Of a DNA stretch of 64,000 nt, positions 1 to 12,040 are shown one piece after another. The position numbers and the translations under genes were made by a program. Position 1 is the stretch's first letter. Each line of letters begins with the position of its first letter. Below the pieces are notes generated by a model. That model was not told the origin of the DNA. It saw only the letters and a list, made by a program, of their open reading frames with translations, and made no database searches. Source of the stretch: Ochotona curzoniae (Eukaryota; Chordata; Mammalia; Lagomorpha; Ochotonidae); NCBI RefSeq assembly GCF_017591425.1, contig NW_024466599.1, forward strand, positions 72,086,501-72,150,500. Direction: 5' to 3'.

Positions 1-3000
1 AAAGGACTTCAAAATAAAGGAGGAACTTTTAAAGTAAATGCAGTATAGGGAACAGAGCAGATTTGCAAATTTCCATATGCACATATGAACTCTCAACCTT
101 ATCAAGAAAAGCCAGCATTAATTCTATGAAGCAAGAATATTCAGAAAATAAGGAAGTTCTTAGACTAAAAAAAAAAAAGAAAATTAAAACTCGCACACAG
201 TTGGGTGTGGGGATATGTAACAGCAGAACAAAAGGCAGTTATTCCAAGGGGGGGAGGGGAGTCTAACTTGAATTGGTATTTTAGGAAATAAGCACCAAAG
301 GGAGATGAAGTAAGGAATAAAAGTAAAGAATAAAGTAGGGAATAAAGTTCGGAAAACTTCCATACTAAAATATGTTTATAGATTGCAAAATTTATCAAGT
401 GCCCAGCACACATGTGAAAAAGAATCCAAGCAGAAAGTATGCCAGGAATTCGAGAAAACATGGAGTCTGTGTTAGGGTTGGCTCCCTAGACAGACAAATA
501 AGGTAATGTGTATTAGCAAATGAAGGGGGATCTGTTAAAGTGGTCGGATTAAGATTGTGGCAGCTAAGGTTTATGTTAAGTCACCTACAGGTGAGAGACC
601 TCGGAGTACTGATTAGATGGCCGAGGATGAGTCCAAGGTCTCAGAACCAGGAAAGCTGAAGGTGTCATTCTCTCTTTGAGGCCAGCAGCCTGATTATTAG
701 CAAGTGCACCGTGGGTGTGAGTCCTGGAGTCCACAAAGGTCCACTGCTGGTGTGTACCAGAGTGAGCCTGGCTCATTTCTCTCCAGACCCCCAGGAGTTG
801 GATGGGGCCTGTCTACATTAAGGCCGGTTTCTCTCTCATCTCCCTAGACTCATGTGCCAATCTCATTTGGAAGCACCCTCACAGAACCATCAAAATAAAA
901 CTTTTCTAGATTTCTAGATATTCCTTATTCCATTCAAGTTAATGCCACTAAACTAACTCATCGCAAGATCCTTTGTAGGAAATGGTCCAAAACCATTCCT
1001 GGAATGCTGGTGGCTAGAAATACGGGGTGACTAGAGTGATGTAGACAAAGACAGCTGTGAGAGCGCTGGTCTGTAATCAGTCTCTTTAGCCATGTTCAAA
1101 GTTTTGATACTGTGGGACATGTTAACGCTGTGATAGGCCAAAAAGAAAACCAGAGAAACAAGCAGAAACGCAATTAATAACTCCTTGAAAAACTAAAAGT
1201 AAAGATACTCATCCATGAACATGGATTTCATTTACAAAGAACTCATTCATGATTGAGCTGGGAACGTGTTTTTTTAAAACAGTGGAAATTCTGTGTGGAC
1301 AAAACTGAATTCTTGAAAAATTGTTTATACCTTTAGAGTTCGAGATGTGGAAAGGCTTGTTTTTGACATATTACTATCCTTGTTGACTTTTTACAATACC
1401 TACTTCCTTGATTAAAAAAATTAAAATGGAAAATGAGCCGTGTACTTATAAGAGCATTTAAAAATTATCTCTTAAGAGCATTTAAGTAATGTAAGTCAAA
1501 CTTTTCCACTGAGCTGGAGGAAATGGTTATCCTTTATGCAGCTGGGAATAAAAAAGCAAATGGAGTCTGCTTTTCAGCATTCTGGAAATTAGTAGGTAGT
1601 AAGGGAGTGAGTGCTCTCACTTTGACTGACCAATAGTGTGTGCCAAGGTCCTGTGGTCCTGTGATTTCCTGAGCAGCTCGGGCAGGTTGGGGTGCAAGGC
1701 AGAAGAGTTGAGATGGGAAGTTGGTGTAGGGAGGTATGTGGCTCTGAGCTCTGCCTTGCCCTTGAGGAGGGGTGAAGCAGCAGAGGGCATTGCTGAGTTG
1801 AGAACATTAGTATGTGAAAGATCAGCTCTGATTCTGGTTCAACCCTCAAGCTTTCATCTTTTTACATCGGCTTTTCCTGTACCCGTGTGCCCCATGCATG
1901 GTTTTGTTTTTTCCTCCGCTGGAATACAGATTTGAACCATGAGGCTGGTTTGGGTTGGATGCTGACTATACCTAGACTGCGATTTCTTGCGGACTTCGGT
2001 ATGTCAACATCCAGGACTGTAACTTGGTTCTCTTGTTTTCCTTGTTCTGCCCTTTTCCAGATGAGTCCTCCTAGGGAACAGGTAAGGACTCGGCAGAGAA
2101 AGGGACAGGGTTTCTTTTCAGTGAAGCCTTTCAGTAACCTACGTCTATAAGAAAAATATATGGCAATAAGCATATGTCTTAGGGTTTTTCGGATGTATTC
2201 GTGGGCATGTGGTGGTGTTTAGAGTAAAGCAGTACCTGCAGAAGGTTTTTGATCATAGGTGTGATCAGCAAAAAAAAAAAAAAGAACCACATACATCTGA
2301 CAGAGATATGTCTACTTGTCTACTTATAAATGGTTGTACTGATTATAAAGTGTAAAATAGCAGTTGTCAAAGAATGAGTTTAAAATGAGTGTTAGTAGTT
2401 TTCCTTGCTTGTACTCCAGTGAAATCATGGTCTCATTTAGAGAAACACGGATCATTTTACATCCTCTCTTCCCATCTTCTGCTGTTGAGTTTCACATCTC
2501 GCTGCACCGCTGGGGTGGTGGTGGCAACGCAGGGGAGGACCCACCCGTTCTGAAGAGAGCTGGTTCGCTAATGTTCACTGAAACATTTTGTTTTCCTTCC
2601 TACGTTAGACTTCAGCTGTGACTCCTTGCAAGGTATGTGCATTGCACCATTCCATGCAATGAGGATTTCTAGCTAAAATCCCACCTGGCACACACCTCTT
2701 GTGTGGCTGACTCAGGAAAGTGAGACTCACAGGGAAAGACACTTGTGCCAAAGGAGCACAGAGGGACCCATCCAGTGATCTTCCCCGGGGAAGGCTCCAT
2801 GGTGGACGCTACTTTATGTACCTGTTCATCAAAAAGCTTTTGTTTATTTTAAATCCCATGAGACTGTCTCTTCTGTTCACATTCATGAAGTTGGCTTGGA
2901 ACCTGAATTTTGTAAAGTTAGTGGATGTTTTTAAGAGTACACGTTTCTCCTTCCACATGACTGAGGTCGAAGGAAATTGTGCCGGTTGCAGTGACTGGCT

Positions 3001-3945
3001 CCTTGCCGTCCTTTGCTGTGATTGAGATTTTTTCTGCCTTTTTTAGATTATCCCACCCGGGTGTTTGTTTCTTATTTAGGATCCTACCAATGAGTAATCC
3101 AACTGATTATCCATCAGTGCTGAATGGCTTTGCCCAGGACTATTCATTAGACCGTCCAGCTCTGTCCTTTGTAGCATAGCTGGAGTGACAAGAAGCAGCC
3201 TTCATGCACTGCACTTTCAAGGGAAGTGCTCATGTGTTTTAAGCTTGAAAACTGGGAATGAGGAGCTACTCCTTGCATTTCAGATTTATAATACATCTGT
3301 GTCATTGTTTTATTTGTGTTTTACTCACAGAAAAGTTCTGAACAAACATCCCAAGAGCCTACTTAGAAAACTGAATAAGACCAGCTAATAGATTTAAATA
3401 AATTGCGCCTAGAACAAATAACCTTTATTTTTCTCAATTGACTAATTAAAATGATTCTTATTATCAGAGTTAGAAAAAATGTTGTTCTTAGCTGTATACA
3501 ATTGTTACTGCATTCTATGCTGGTGAAAGCTTGTCTATACTTTTTACTCCATTGTAGGAAAATTTAAAAATGTAAAACAGAAGGTCTTAGCTCAATTTGC
3601 TTTGAATGAGAAACCTCAGAAATATTCATTGAAAGTGATTGTCAAATCCCAAACATCAGATCCCTATGTTAAGTTGTTCAGAAGGTATTGGGACACAATA
3701 ATTTTGTTTATTTTCTGTAATTCCTTTAAAAAGAAATGTTGGTTTTGGAAGCTTGTGGGTTTGGCTTCCATGTACAGAAACCGCCTGCTTTTTGTGGGTA
3801 CAGGGATGGGGCCCGGCTGGAAGGGATGCACACCAGGCAGGTGTCCCTCACTCTTGGACTCCGGCACAAGGGAGTCTCTCTTATTTGTTCTCCCTGGGTT
3901 TGCTCCCTCCACCCCCCCCCCCCGTTATTCATTTTCTTTGTCCTT

Positions 3946-4246
3946 ATTATTTGAAAGGCAGAGACATGGGAGGGGGTGGGAATTTTTAGTCTACTGGGCC
4001 ATTCCTCATATAATGCCTGCAATACTTGGGATGGACAGGCTGAACTCCAGAACTTGGAATCCAGTCAAGGTCTCCCAGTTCTGCAGCAACAACCCAAGTA
4101 CTTGAACCAACAACTTGCTGCCTGCTTAGCGTGCACATTGACAAAAAGCTGACGTGAAAAGCAGAGCCACAACTCGAGCTCAGGCCTTCCAGTATAGGGT
4201 GTGGGCATTGCAAGTAGCTTCTTAACTGCTAAGCCAAACATCTGTC
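3946..4246 (-). mobile_element. C-type SINE, old copy, antisense
   Basis: The segment runs from 'ttatttgaaaggcagaga' through 'acttgaaccaacaacttgc' to a head-like end 'cttaactgctaagccaaa', the layout of an antisense lagomorph C-SINE. Divergence from the young copies at 52.7 and 57.9 kb is high, so the insertion is old. Confidence 0.7.
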
Positions 4247-4474
4247 CGTAGAGTTGGTTTTGAGCGTTCCAGGGTCTAATCCTTTTTCCTAAGAGTTAGA
4301 AGCAATGTGTAAAGGTATTAGGCTTGGAACATTCTCCACTGCCTTCCCAGCGATGTTAGCAGGGAGCTGGATTGCAGGTGGAGCAGTAAGGACATGAATT
4401 GCCTGCCATGTGCGATTTTGGTATTGTAGAGGCTCTGCTTGCTATTCCACAGAAGCACCACAACATGTGGCCAT

Positions 4475-4610
4475 TTTATTTTAAAGTAACTTTAGTGAAA
4501 TAAAATTAGAAACTCAGTTCCTCATTCCTACAACTGTATTTCAGGTGTTCAGTACCAACGTGTGACTAGCGACTAAAATATTAAGCAGTACAGAGAACAT
4601 TTTGCTCATG
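4475..4610 (+). mobile_element. MER5-like hAT DNA transposon remnant
   Basis: Word order matches MER5A as I recall it: 'aactcagttcctcattcc', 'tttcaggtgttcagtacc', 'gtgtgactagcgact', then 'agagaacattttgctcat'. This is an old nonautonomous DNA transposon shared across placental mammals. Confidence 0.6.
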
Positions 4611-4789
4611 CCAGAGAATCTGTTGTCCATATTCTCAAGAAGAATTCCTGCATTTGATGCTTAGCAAGCCTTTTGAGGTGAAACAGTACAGTGTTGAGGT
4701 TACAGAGTTACACAGAACAGTCTGGATTTGGAAAGATGGGCAGAGTGATTTCAGTCATGCATTTTAACACCTGCCATGTGATACAGGGT

Positions 4790-4920
4790 GGTGGTTGATG
4801 GAGAGAATGGGCTTTAGAGGAACAGGGCCTCGTCCACCTGGGGCAGGTGCTGTCTGTATGGCAATGGTCAAGTCATCAAACTCTCCTGAACCCGTTTCTC
4901 AGCTAGAGATGAAATAGCTT
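4790..4920 (+). mobile_element. MIR SINE remnant
   Basis: The order 'gtggttgatggagagaatgg', 'gggctttagaggaacagg', 'ggtcaagtcatcaaactctc' and 'gtttctcagctagagatgaa' follows the MIR core and tail consensus. Divergence is strong. Confidence 0.5.
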
Positions 4921-5384
4921 TTAAATTTTTTTATTTGTGGTAAGAGTGGTGTTATTCTCATTGATGTCAGTCCCTTTTTCCTGATGTGTGCTGCCCTTGT
5001 TTTCCATCTTTGTCTCCCTTTTTTATTGCTCTATTTCTACTACTGTCTTATTTTCTTAGTCTTCCTTTTCTGACTTGAAGATAAGTAGGTGTTAATGACA
5101 CACCAGAATAAAGAGTTCCCTGTTCCCCAGGTGTGGTGGTCCAGTATGGGTAGTGGGGAATAACTTACCAAAATGAAACCAACGCCTGGAAGTGACAAAC
5201 ACAGCACCTTGATCAACATTGGTGAGGGAGGTTTTTGATGCCGTTAGGTGCCGTTGTGGAGGTAATTGATGGATAGAAATGGGGTCCCTGAACGTTCTCT
5301 CATTTCCACCCACATATAATCAGTCAGCAACCCAAGCGGGAGCCCTAGAAAATGACTGGTAACTGTACGCTTTTACTTATACAG

Positions 5385-5546
5385 CAACAAAGGAGAGAGC
5401 GAGAAGCTAGAAGGCAGCAAGAACGTGAGCAACGCAGGAGAGAACAAGAGGAAAAGAGGCGTCTGGAGGAACTGGAGAGAAGACGCAAAGAGGAGGAAGA
5501 GAGGAGGCGAGCAGAGGAAGAGAAGAGGAGAGTTGAAAGAGAACAG
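5385..5546 (+). CDS. MAP4K4: MAP4K4 exon: highly charged coiled coil
   Basis: This exon has 162 nt, phase 0 on both sides, and encodes 54 residues from [12 protein letters not shown] to KRRVEREQ. Almost every residue is Arg, Glu, Gln or Lys in heptad-like order. It belongs to the coiled coil between kinase domain and linker that supports self-association and partner binding in GCK-IV kinases. The acceptor is 'ttacttatacag' and the donor is CAG|GTTAGT. The open frame continues 33 nt upstream of the AG, but those codons ([10 protein letters not shown]) are intronic, since the family sequence places LEE directly before QQRRERE. Its purine-rich DNA is a plain consequence of GAG/AGA codon use. Confidence 0.95.
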
Positions 5547-6841
5547 GTTAGTTCACAAAGGATGTTGCAAATGTAATCATTAACTTTGTGGCTGGGCCTG
5601 GGGAGCACATCGCTAGATTCAGTCTTGTCGTAGGGAAGCATTCTGTCGATCCTCACCCTTTTGAAGGCCCTTGAAGCCAGCGCAGTAATGTGCGATAGTG
5701 GATTCTGTATATGTCTTGTTAGGCTCCATGTAATTGCTGTGAATTTCAGGTAGCTGAAGGAGGAGTAACTTCCCTTTGCTTGAAATATGAGAACATTGTG
5801 ATTTCTTAGGATAAGTGTTTGATATAATCCAAAGCTCAGTGAATATCCTAGTACCTATTTGTGTATAATTTATCATCCAGTCTAAAAAGCAGCTCAGGTT
5901 TCTGTGATATTTATGGCGTTTTAAAATATCAAAGTTTACCCAGTCTTTCCTGTGTTAGCAGCTTTAAATGCAGGAAAACATGATTTGATCACCACTTTAT
6001 TGTATTTAAAATTTACGTCTAAATGCTTAGGAACCTTGGTGTTAGATTCCAAGCATGACCCAGCTGCTGTCCTTGACAGTGATCTGGTGCCTTGGGTCTG
6101 CAGAGACCTGTGCCTGCTGAGTTTAGCCCGAGTGCCTAGGAGCTGCAAGGGTGGTCCTCTGTCACCTCCTGACACACTGACCAACTAACTGTATGCGTGC
6201 ATGTTTAACATCTCTAGCTTGGTGTTTACCTGAGGGCTGCAGAGAGGAGGAAAAAAAGGCAAGATTTTAAGATTCAAATTACATAAAAATAATTCTCACA
6301 ACTTAATTGTAAGAAAGGGTCTGTTGGTGTGGCAATCATTTTAGATCTGGTGAGTAGCAAGCATTCTGTTCCTTTGACTTAGAAAGAGACTGCTTGCTTT
6401 GTCACAGTAAGTGACATTAAGGCCGTGTTCCTGTGCGTGTGTGTTGCATTCCTGTGTCCGTGGGCTGTGTATCAGGACCTGGGGGGCAGGGGTTGGGATA
6501 GGATGTGATGTTTCTGACCGTCCCTGTGGATTGAAGTAGGAAAACAAATGAGTGTAATTTGTTTATCGAGTTAAGATTTAATTCTGTTTTGTTCAGAGAA
6601 GAAATTATTTGGGAGTCAGGCTCTTCTCAGTTGTGTGGGGCCCCCTCGCATTTCTAGGGCAGTTACTGGGGTAGCATGATTGTCGGGATGGGGAAGGGCT
6701 GGCTTAGGTGAATGGGACTGGGAGCCTGGTTGGGACCCAGGTATCTGGGCCATTATCCTTTTAGTAAACTTTCTTTAGGACTCAGTTACTTGGTAAAAAA
6801 AAAAATTTTTTTCCTCTCCTTTACTTTTCTTCTCTCCCTCT

Positions 6842-6907
6842 TCCTCTCCTCCCCTCCCCTCCCCTCCCCTTCCTTCCTTCCTTCTTTCCTTCCTTCCTTC
6901 CTTCCTT
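6842..6907 (+). repeat. Compound pyrimidine microsatellite (CCCCT)n-(TTCC)n
   Basis: Four to five CCCCT units pass directly into about eight TTCC units with one interruption (ttt). The tract is strand-asymmetric and probably length-variable. Confidence 0.9.
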
Positions 6908-7139
6908 TGTCTTTTTTTCTTCCCTTCTGGCTCTGTTTGGCTTTTTCCTCATATTATTTGAAGGAGTCAGAGATTGATTGATATTGTCAACCCCAGATAA
7001 GGTCAGCAGTAGACACTCTAAAAATCAGCCTGAATTTCAGCATACAATTTGCCCACCTCTGTCCTTTGTGAAGTAGGTAGTTAGTTTTTCCCCTCTTGTT
7101 GAAAAAAGGAAGAACACTTCTATGTCCAAAATGCTTCTT

Positions 7140-7245
7140 GCTTTTCCAAATCATTTCATAGGTACTTCTCATTTAGTCTCCCATGCGATTTGGAAGAGCT
7201 ATTTGTTTTTCATGTCTCAGAAGTGAAGCCTAAGGAAACGGAGGG
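7140..7245 (+). mobile_element. MIR-like SINE remnant
   Basis: The tail-like words 'tcatttagtctcccatg', 'agctatttgtttttcatg' and 'gaagcctaaggaaacgga' resemble the end of MIR. The similarity is weak and the boundaries are approximate. Confidence 0.4.
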
Positions 7246-7925
7246 CTTGGAGTCGGCTAGCACTGGGGTCACAGAGCCGGGGGGAATGGAAGGCGAGGCC
7301 TCCTCTGTCCCTTGTAACATGCACACGCCTCCAGTCCGCCTTACCAATAGCACATTTTGGGCGTGTTTATTTGCTCTTACTGTGTAGGTTGGTGGTACTC
7401 TTCTCCCTGAAGAGAATAGAATCCCCCACCCACCTGAGGCCCCTGAAGAGCCCCGGATTGTTTCTTTGCCTGGGAGAGCCCTGGGTCTACCACCTTCTGG
7501 AGGCAGTGCTGGGTACCTTGTGGATCACCCACGATAGCACAGATCATGTGTTTTATTCTAATGTTAAGTAAGTATTGATGTTCGGTTTCAGAAAGGTGGT
7601 GACCCGCGCTGTCGATCATAAGCACTCACTAATCAAGCCAGTGGTGTCGCCCTCTGGAGTTGTATGTTTGTGTGTGTCAGCTGTGTCCTAACAGGCCTGC
7701 TTTCACACAGCTTCATGTATATCGCTCAAGTACATATCCTCATTTCGCAGACTCCTCGGGTCTTACCAACCAATTTGAAATACTTTGAAAAATCCCTGAC
7801 GAGAGGTTGTTTTTGAGAATTGTCACCACGGATGATGGGAGCCAGTGCTTCTTGGTGCTCTAGTCCTGTGGTTCTGATGGTTTCCTTTTGGATAACTTGA
7901 TTGCTGGGTAATTTCTGTGTGACAG

Positions 7926-8012
7926 GAGTATATCAGGCGACAGCTAGAAGAGGAGCAGCGGCACTTGGAAATCCTTCAGCAGCAGCTGCTCCAGGAGCAG
8001 GCCATGTTACTG
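7926..8012 (+). CDS. MAP4K4: MAP4K4 exon: coiled coil continuation
   Basis: This exon has 87 nt, phase 0/0, and encodes 29 residues: [15 protein letters not shown] then [14 protein letters not shown]. It continues the Glu/Gln/Leu heptads of the previous exon. The acceptor is 'ttctgtgtgacag' and the donor CTG|GTAACG. The human protein is recalled with Val where Ile stands in HLEILQ, a conservative change. Because its length is a multiple of three, skipping would keep frame, but I know of no reason to think it is skipped. Confidence 0.95.
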
Positions 8013-8542
8013 GTAACGCCCCACCTCTGTCCTGTCCTGTAGTGCTAGGGCCCACCTGACCGTCCCCCGAGCCGGTGAGCGAGGTGATCACCAAGCCATT
8101 CTGGCTTTGCTGTGAGCCACAGCAGACATACTCTGATTGCACTGCTCGGTGCCTTCATTTATATACTTGCTGTTAATGAGTTAAGCGTTCTTGTTTGGTA
8201 GACAAGTTTCTGACAGAGCCTAGCATTGAGTTAAAAAAACAAAAACTAGGGTGCTGAGGATTTTAGGTTCACAGCACAGAACTTGGAATTTTTACTTAAT
8301 ACATTTACCACTGAAACTGACATTTCATTGAATTCTGTCTTAACTCTGTGCAGTTACATTATGGTAGCCACAGCTGTCAGAGTTTTTCCACAGGTAACAT
8401 ACTGTTTAAAATACCAGCCCCTTTGCTTTGCCGTGAAACAAGGGGTGGCGGGGGGTGGGGTGTTGGATTTGGAAACGAATGCAGAGGAAAGGCGAGCTCT
8501 CCAGTGTCCCGTAGATTCAGTGTTCTCCTCTCCCTCTCCAAG
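8013..8542 (+). other. MAP4K4: MAP4K4 intron
   Basis: This is a short intron with no repeat or extra exon that I can recognise. A G-rich patch 'ggggtggcggggggtggggt' lies about 90 nt upstream of the next exon. Confidence 0.7.
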
Positions 8543-8779
8543 GAGTGCCGATGGCGGGAGATGGAGGAGCACCGGCAGGCAGAGAGGCTCCAGAGGCAGT
8601 TGCAACAAGAACAAGCCTATCTCCTGTCTCTACAGCACGACCACAGGAGGCCGCACCCGTCGCACCCCCAGCTCCCGCAGCAGCAGCAGCCAGCACCCCC
8701 GCAGCAGGAAAGGAGCAAGCCCGTGTACCATGCTCCTGAGCCCAAGCCCCACTACGAACCTGCCGACCGAGCGCGAGAG
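8543..8779 (+). CDS. MAP4K4: MAP4K4 exon: end of coiled coil and start of Gln/Pro-rich linker
   Basis: This exon has 237 nt, phase 0/0, 79 residues. Residues 1 to about 34 ([19 protein letters not shown] onwards) finish the coiled coil. Then follow [12 protein letters not shown], a Gln/Pro run ([16 protein letters not shown]) and [18 protein letters not shown]. Proline motifs in this linker are where the family binds SH3 adaptors such as NCK. The Gln/Pro run is about five residues longer than I recall for human (QHSQQPPPPQQ), through CAG/CCN codons. The acceptor is 'tctccctctccaag' and the donor GAG|GTACCT. Confidence 0.95.
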
Positions 8780-9450
8780 GTACCTTCTCCCCTTTGCTGC
8801 CCGGGCCTGTGTGCCAGGAATTCACTCTGGAGAACAGTCTGTTAACTCTTCAGAAGTGTGTGAAATGAATGCTGGGGTGGCCAGAGAGGTCAGCTGCTAC
8901 TGACTCCACTTCTCTGTTCTCTAGCCAAGAAATTGAGGCTCAGAGAAGTAGAGGCACTTGTCCAAGCTCTCTTAGGTGCGTAGCATGTGCCTCCTGCACG
9001 AGAGCCGGCAGTGCCTCGTTAACATCTCAGGATAGGAAACTAGTAGCAGCTCTCACTCCACAGAGCTGCTGGATGCTGGCCTCTAGGTGGCATCCTCCGG
9101 TTGCAGGAAGACCGGTTCCACTTGATCCAATCCGTACAAGGGGATGTGTTCTGAATTCCTCTTAATAGTCGTTATTATCTGTTGATTGTGACAGACTGAT
9201 TTTTCCCCCCTCCTTTGTTGTTATACATATAGAGTTCTGGGCAAGGAGATCTTACAAGCTGCCTCACTCAGCTTTTAGCATTCTAAGTATTTTCTGTGTC
9301 CTAAATCAAATCCTAGCCTGCTTTATCTGTGTGCCTACCTCTCCTCTCTTTTCTTGTAGTTGAAGAAAACTGAAAGCTTGTCTGAATTACTTGGGCAGCT
9401 CTGCTCTTCCCTGCTAACCTCGAGTCATGTCTTCTAATTCTGTGATGCAG
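8780..9450 (+). other. MAP4K4: MAP4K4 intron with MIR
   Basis: The intron contains an MIR remnant near 8,920-9,020. The remainder is unremarkable, ending in 'ttctgtgatgcag' before the next exon. Confidence 0.7.
8920..9020 (+). mobile_element. MIR SINE remnant
   Basis: The words 'agaaattgaggctcagagaa' and 'gcacttgtccaagctctct' match the conserved MIR core ('gaggctcagagaggttaa...cttgcccaaggtca'). Confidence 0.7.
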
Positions 9451-9612
9451 GTGGAAGATAGATTTAGGAGAACTAACCACAGCTCCCCCGAAGCCCAGTC
9501 TAAGCAGACAGGCAGAGTGCTGGAGCCACCAGTGCCTTCCCGCTCAGAGTCTTTTTCCAATGGCAACTCCGAGTCTGTGCATCCCGCCCTGCAGAGACCC
9601 ACGGAGCCACAG
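9451..9612 (+). CDS. MAP4K4: MAP4K4 exon: linker, Ser/Pro-rich
   Basis: This exon has 162 nt, phase 0/0, 54 residues from [20 protein letters not shown] to [11 protein letters not shown]. It is low-complexity, phosphorylatable linker rich in Ser, Pro and Gln. The acceptor is 'tctgtgatgcag' and the donor CAG|GTAGCA. The open frame runs on into the intron for about 85 nt, but the exon is ended here because the next family residues (VQWSHL or VPVRTT) start at 12,041 or 13,138. Confidence 0.95.
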
Positions 9613-12040
9613 GTAGCAACAGCCAGCCGTGCTGCACGGGGAGGAGACCATGTGGTGGCCCGGCCAGCCGTGGGCCTGATCACAACAGCCACAGGGTAGC
9701 TCATCTTTACGTTTAAAAGCAGAACAGCTCAGCAGGGATGGCTATAGATTGAGGAGGACACAAATTCGCTCTGTTGATAGTGGGAAAAGAATTTAAAAAA
9801 AAAATCAGTAACAATGTCTTGGATCAATAATTTTTTGTAGCTTTTTGCCTTCTCTACCACATTTTTTTCCTAAGCTTTTGTAACATTGGCTTTTAGAGAG
9901 CTTAGTATAAGCACATAGAAGGAGAAATATTTTTACTCACGCATTTTAAATGTAAACTTACTACCTTGTGCCTCCTGGCTTGTGTGTAGTTCTGTGAGTG
10001 ACCTCAAGGATGCCACAATGAGCCGATAAGCTGCGGTGGCATAGAAACATTGGATTTTGCCCTGTGGATATTTTTCTGAGAAAAAAAAATCTTAATTGGA
10101 TTTTCAGATATTAAAAACAAAAAGAAACAACCCATTTAAATGCCTTGCGTTAAGTATGGGTCAGGGCAAAGGTCATGCCCTGTCTTGGGGGCTACAGTGG
10201 CAGTCTGCCTTCCTAGTGTTGGGCTGTGTGCTTAGAGATTACAAGAGATCCCACTACATTGGCTGGGAGGGAGAAGAGATCTAGGGGCCTGAGTCGGGGA
10301 TCTCAGAAAACCTTAACCTAGATTCCTGTCCTCTTGCTAAAAATAACCAACATTAGACATTTTCCTCTTTGGCTGCTATGTATAATCCAGAAGGTTGAGT
10401 TTATTTCACGCCAATGTTTACATGTGTAGGGGGAAACCTCATGTTCCCGTGCCAGAAGGAGCTGTCGGGTTCTAAAAAGCAAGTTCAAATGGCAAATTGA
10501 GTATACTTAGAACAAATAATGTTTCTGACAATGGAACTCTGGTTAAAAGAGTTTTCTTTAAAAAAGAAAGAAACAAAGAACTAGAGCTGGAGCTGAGGGG
10601 ATGTCTGGCCCACCACAGGATGGGGCTTCTGGGTCGCCAGGCACCTGTTTGTCCCACAGCCGGGCAGCTCGGGGGGTAAGAGTGAGGAAAGGAAAGCAGG
10701 AAGAAGCACGGGAGAGGGAAGATCAAGAAGAGCAGTGGCGTGGCTCCACATTGCTTGCTCTCTAGCAACTGCTCTGTCTCCCGGAGAAGCTGTGTGTGAA
10801 AAGCACGAGACAGACACTTCTGAAGGTTAAATTTAGCACAACTGGAAACATTTTTATTTGGCTGCCAGCAGTGAATAAAGTCCAGCAGTTCCTTGTGGAC
10901 TGATTTTTATATTCATCTTTAATTAATGTGGGACCTGGAAGCACTAGAAGCTGCTTTTGGTTGAAACATTCCTTTGGGAAAACTACATGTAAATCTTTTG
11001 AAAAACAAAAAGAAAAAGTCATTCTAATTGAAGGTAATACTGTCTACCTAAGTACATTAAACATAGGTTATACAAGGAGAATAAATCTAAACTATAAATC
11101 AAAAATCATATCCCTAGAATTAACACTGCATCTTTAGTAAGTGAAGATGGGATAAATTTGTGCTTTTGAATTTTTGTTTTTCGCTGAATAGGTTGATGTG
11201 TAATATATAGAGAGTGCGAGCGAGCTAGAATCAGATAAATTACAATTGAACTATTACTTTAAAATAGCAGAATATTAATTAAATGGATTAATGAAAACTT
11301 GCAGGGATTATTTTCCCAATTTGAAAGTAACCAGATAAACTTGGTTGAGAAATTTATTGTTTAAATTATCAAATAGCCCGATAGCAGTGAACTTGAAAAA
11401 TCTGGACAGAGTACTTTTGTAGAAATTACATTTTATTTTTCGTAACAGGTATGACGGTGTGTAGAGTTCTCTGGTTGTGACTTTTGTAAGAATTGGCAGA
11501 AATAAGAAAAATCATTGTGTTTAACAAATGGGCTGTTTCTGGATTGTACTGTTACAGTCTGTCCAGCATGGGGGCGGGGGGTTGTCGTTGCTTGTCCCTT
11601 GTGCTGTCCTGTCCTGCTCTGAGATCCCCACGGCCAGTGGAGCAGGGGTGGCTAGGGGCACCTGCCTCTGGGCCGACCTCGGCCTCCTCTGCCTCCCCCA
11701 CTTCCCTGCTGCCATGTGCTGGCCGTGCAGCACACGTCCCCCTTTGCAGTGAGTCCGTAAAGCTCTCTGTAAAAACTCTTCACACTTACTGCTATTTGTA
11801 AAGTTTGCCTAGGTTTTGGAAATTTTCTGTATAAATGCACATGTGTTCTTCCTTTATACTGTGTGCTCTGATCACTCCTTTACCGAGAATGTAACTGTTT
11901 TTACTGATTGCTTTACGCAGTGCTGTGCTGCCCCGGCACCCCCCTCGCCTTCCCAGGTCCCACTTTGGGTTTGGTATTGACCAGAAAGCCAGTGTTAATG
12001 CAGAACGCATTGAATGTCTTGTGTTTTGTTTTCTTGTAAG
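9613..12040 (+). other. MAP4K4: MAP4K4 intron
   Basis: No further exon is recognised. The AT-rich middle (11,000-11,420) shows no clear repeat. A GC-rich patch at 11,560-11,750 gives long open frames on both strands but has no splice or family support. Confidence 0.7.

Larger units (their letters stand above)
1..5384 (+). other. MAP4K4: MAP4K4 intron (3' part) upstream of the first visible exon
   Basis: No exon is recognisable. The preceding coiled-coil exon expected for MAP4K4 is not in this stretch, so it lies 5' of the window. It contains a C-SINE remnant (about 3,946-4,246), an MER5-like hAT remnant (about 4,475-4,610) and an MIR remnant (about 4,790-4,920). Short open frames here have no protein-like composition. 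Confidence 0.8.
5547..7925 (+). other. MAP4K4: MAP4K4 intron
   Basis: There is no exon. The stretch holds a pyrimidine microsatellite at 6,842-6,907 and an MIR-like remnant at about 7,140-7,245 ('ctcatttagtctcccatg' followed by 'agcctaaggaaacggagg'). Confidence 0.8.

Noticed and set aside
3602..4105. 167-residue sense open frame
   Set aside because: Its 3' part runs through an antisense C-SINE and no MAP4K4 exon is expected to have this sequence.
8283..8903. 206-residue open frame overlapping the Gln/Pro exon in another frame
   Set aside because: It is a shadow of the real exon at 8,543-8,779. The true frame matches MAP4K4 and has correct splice sites.
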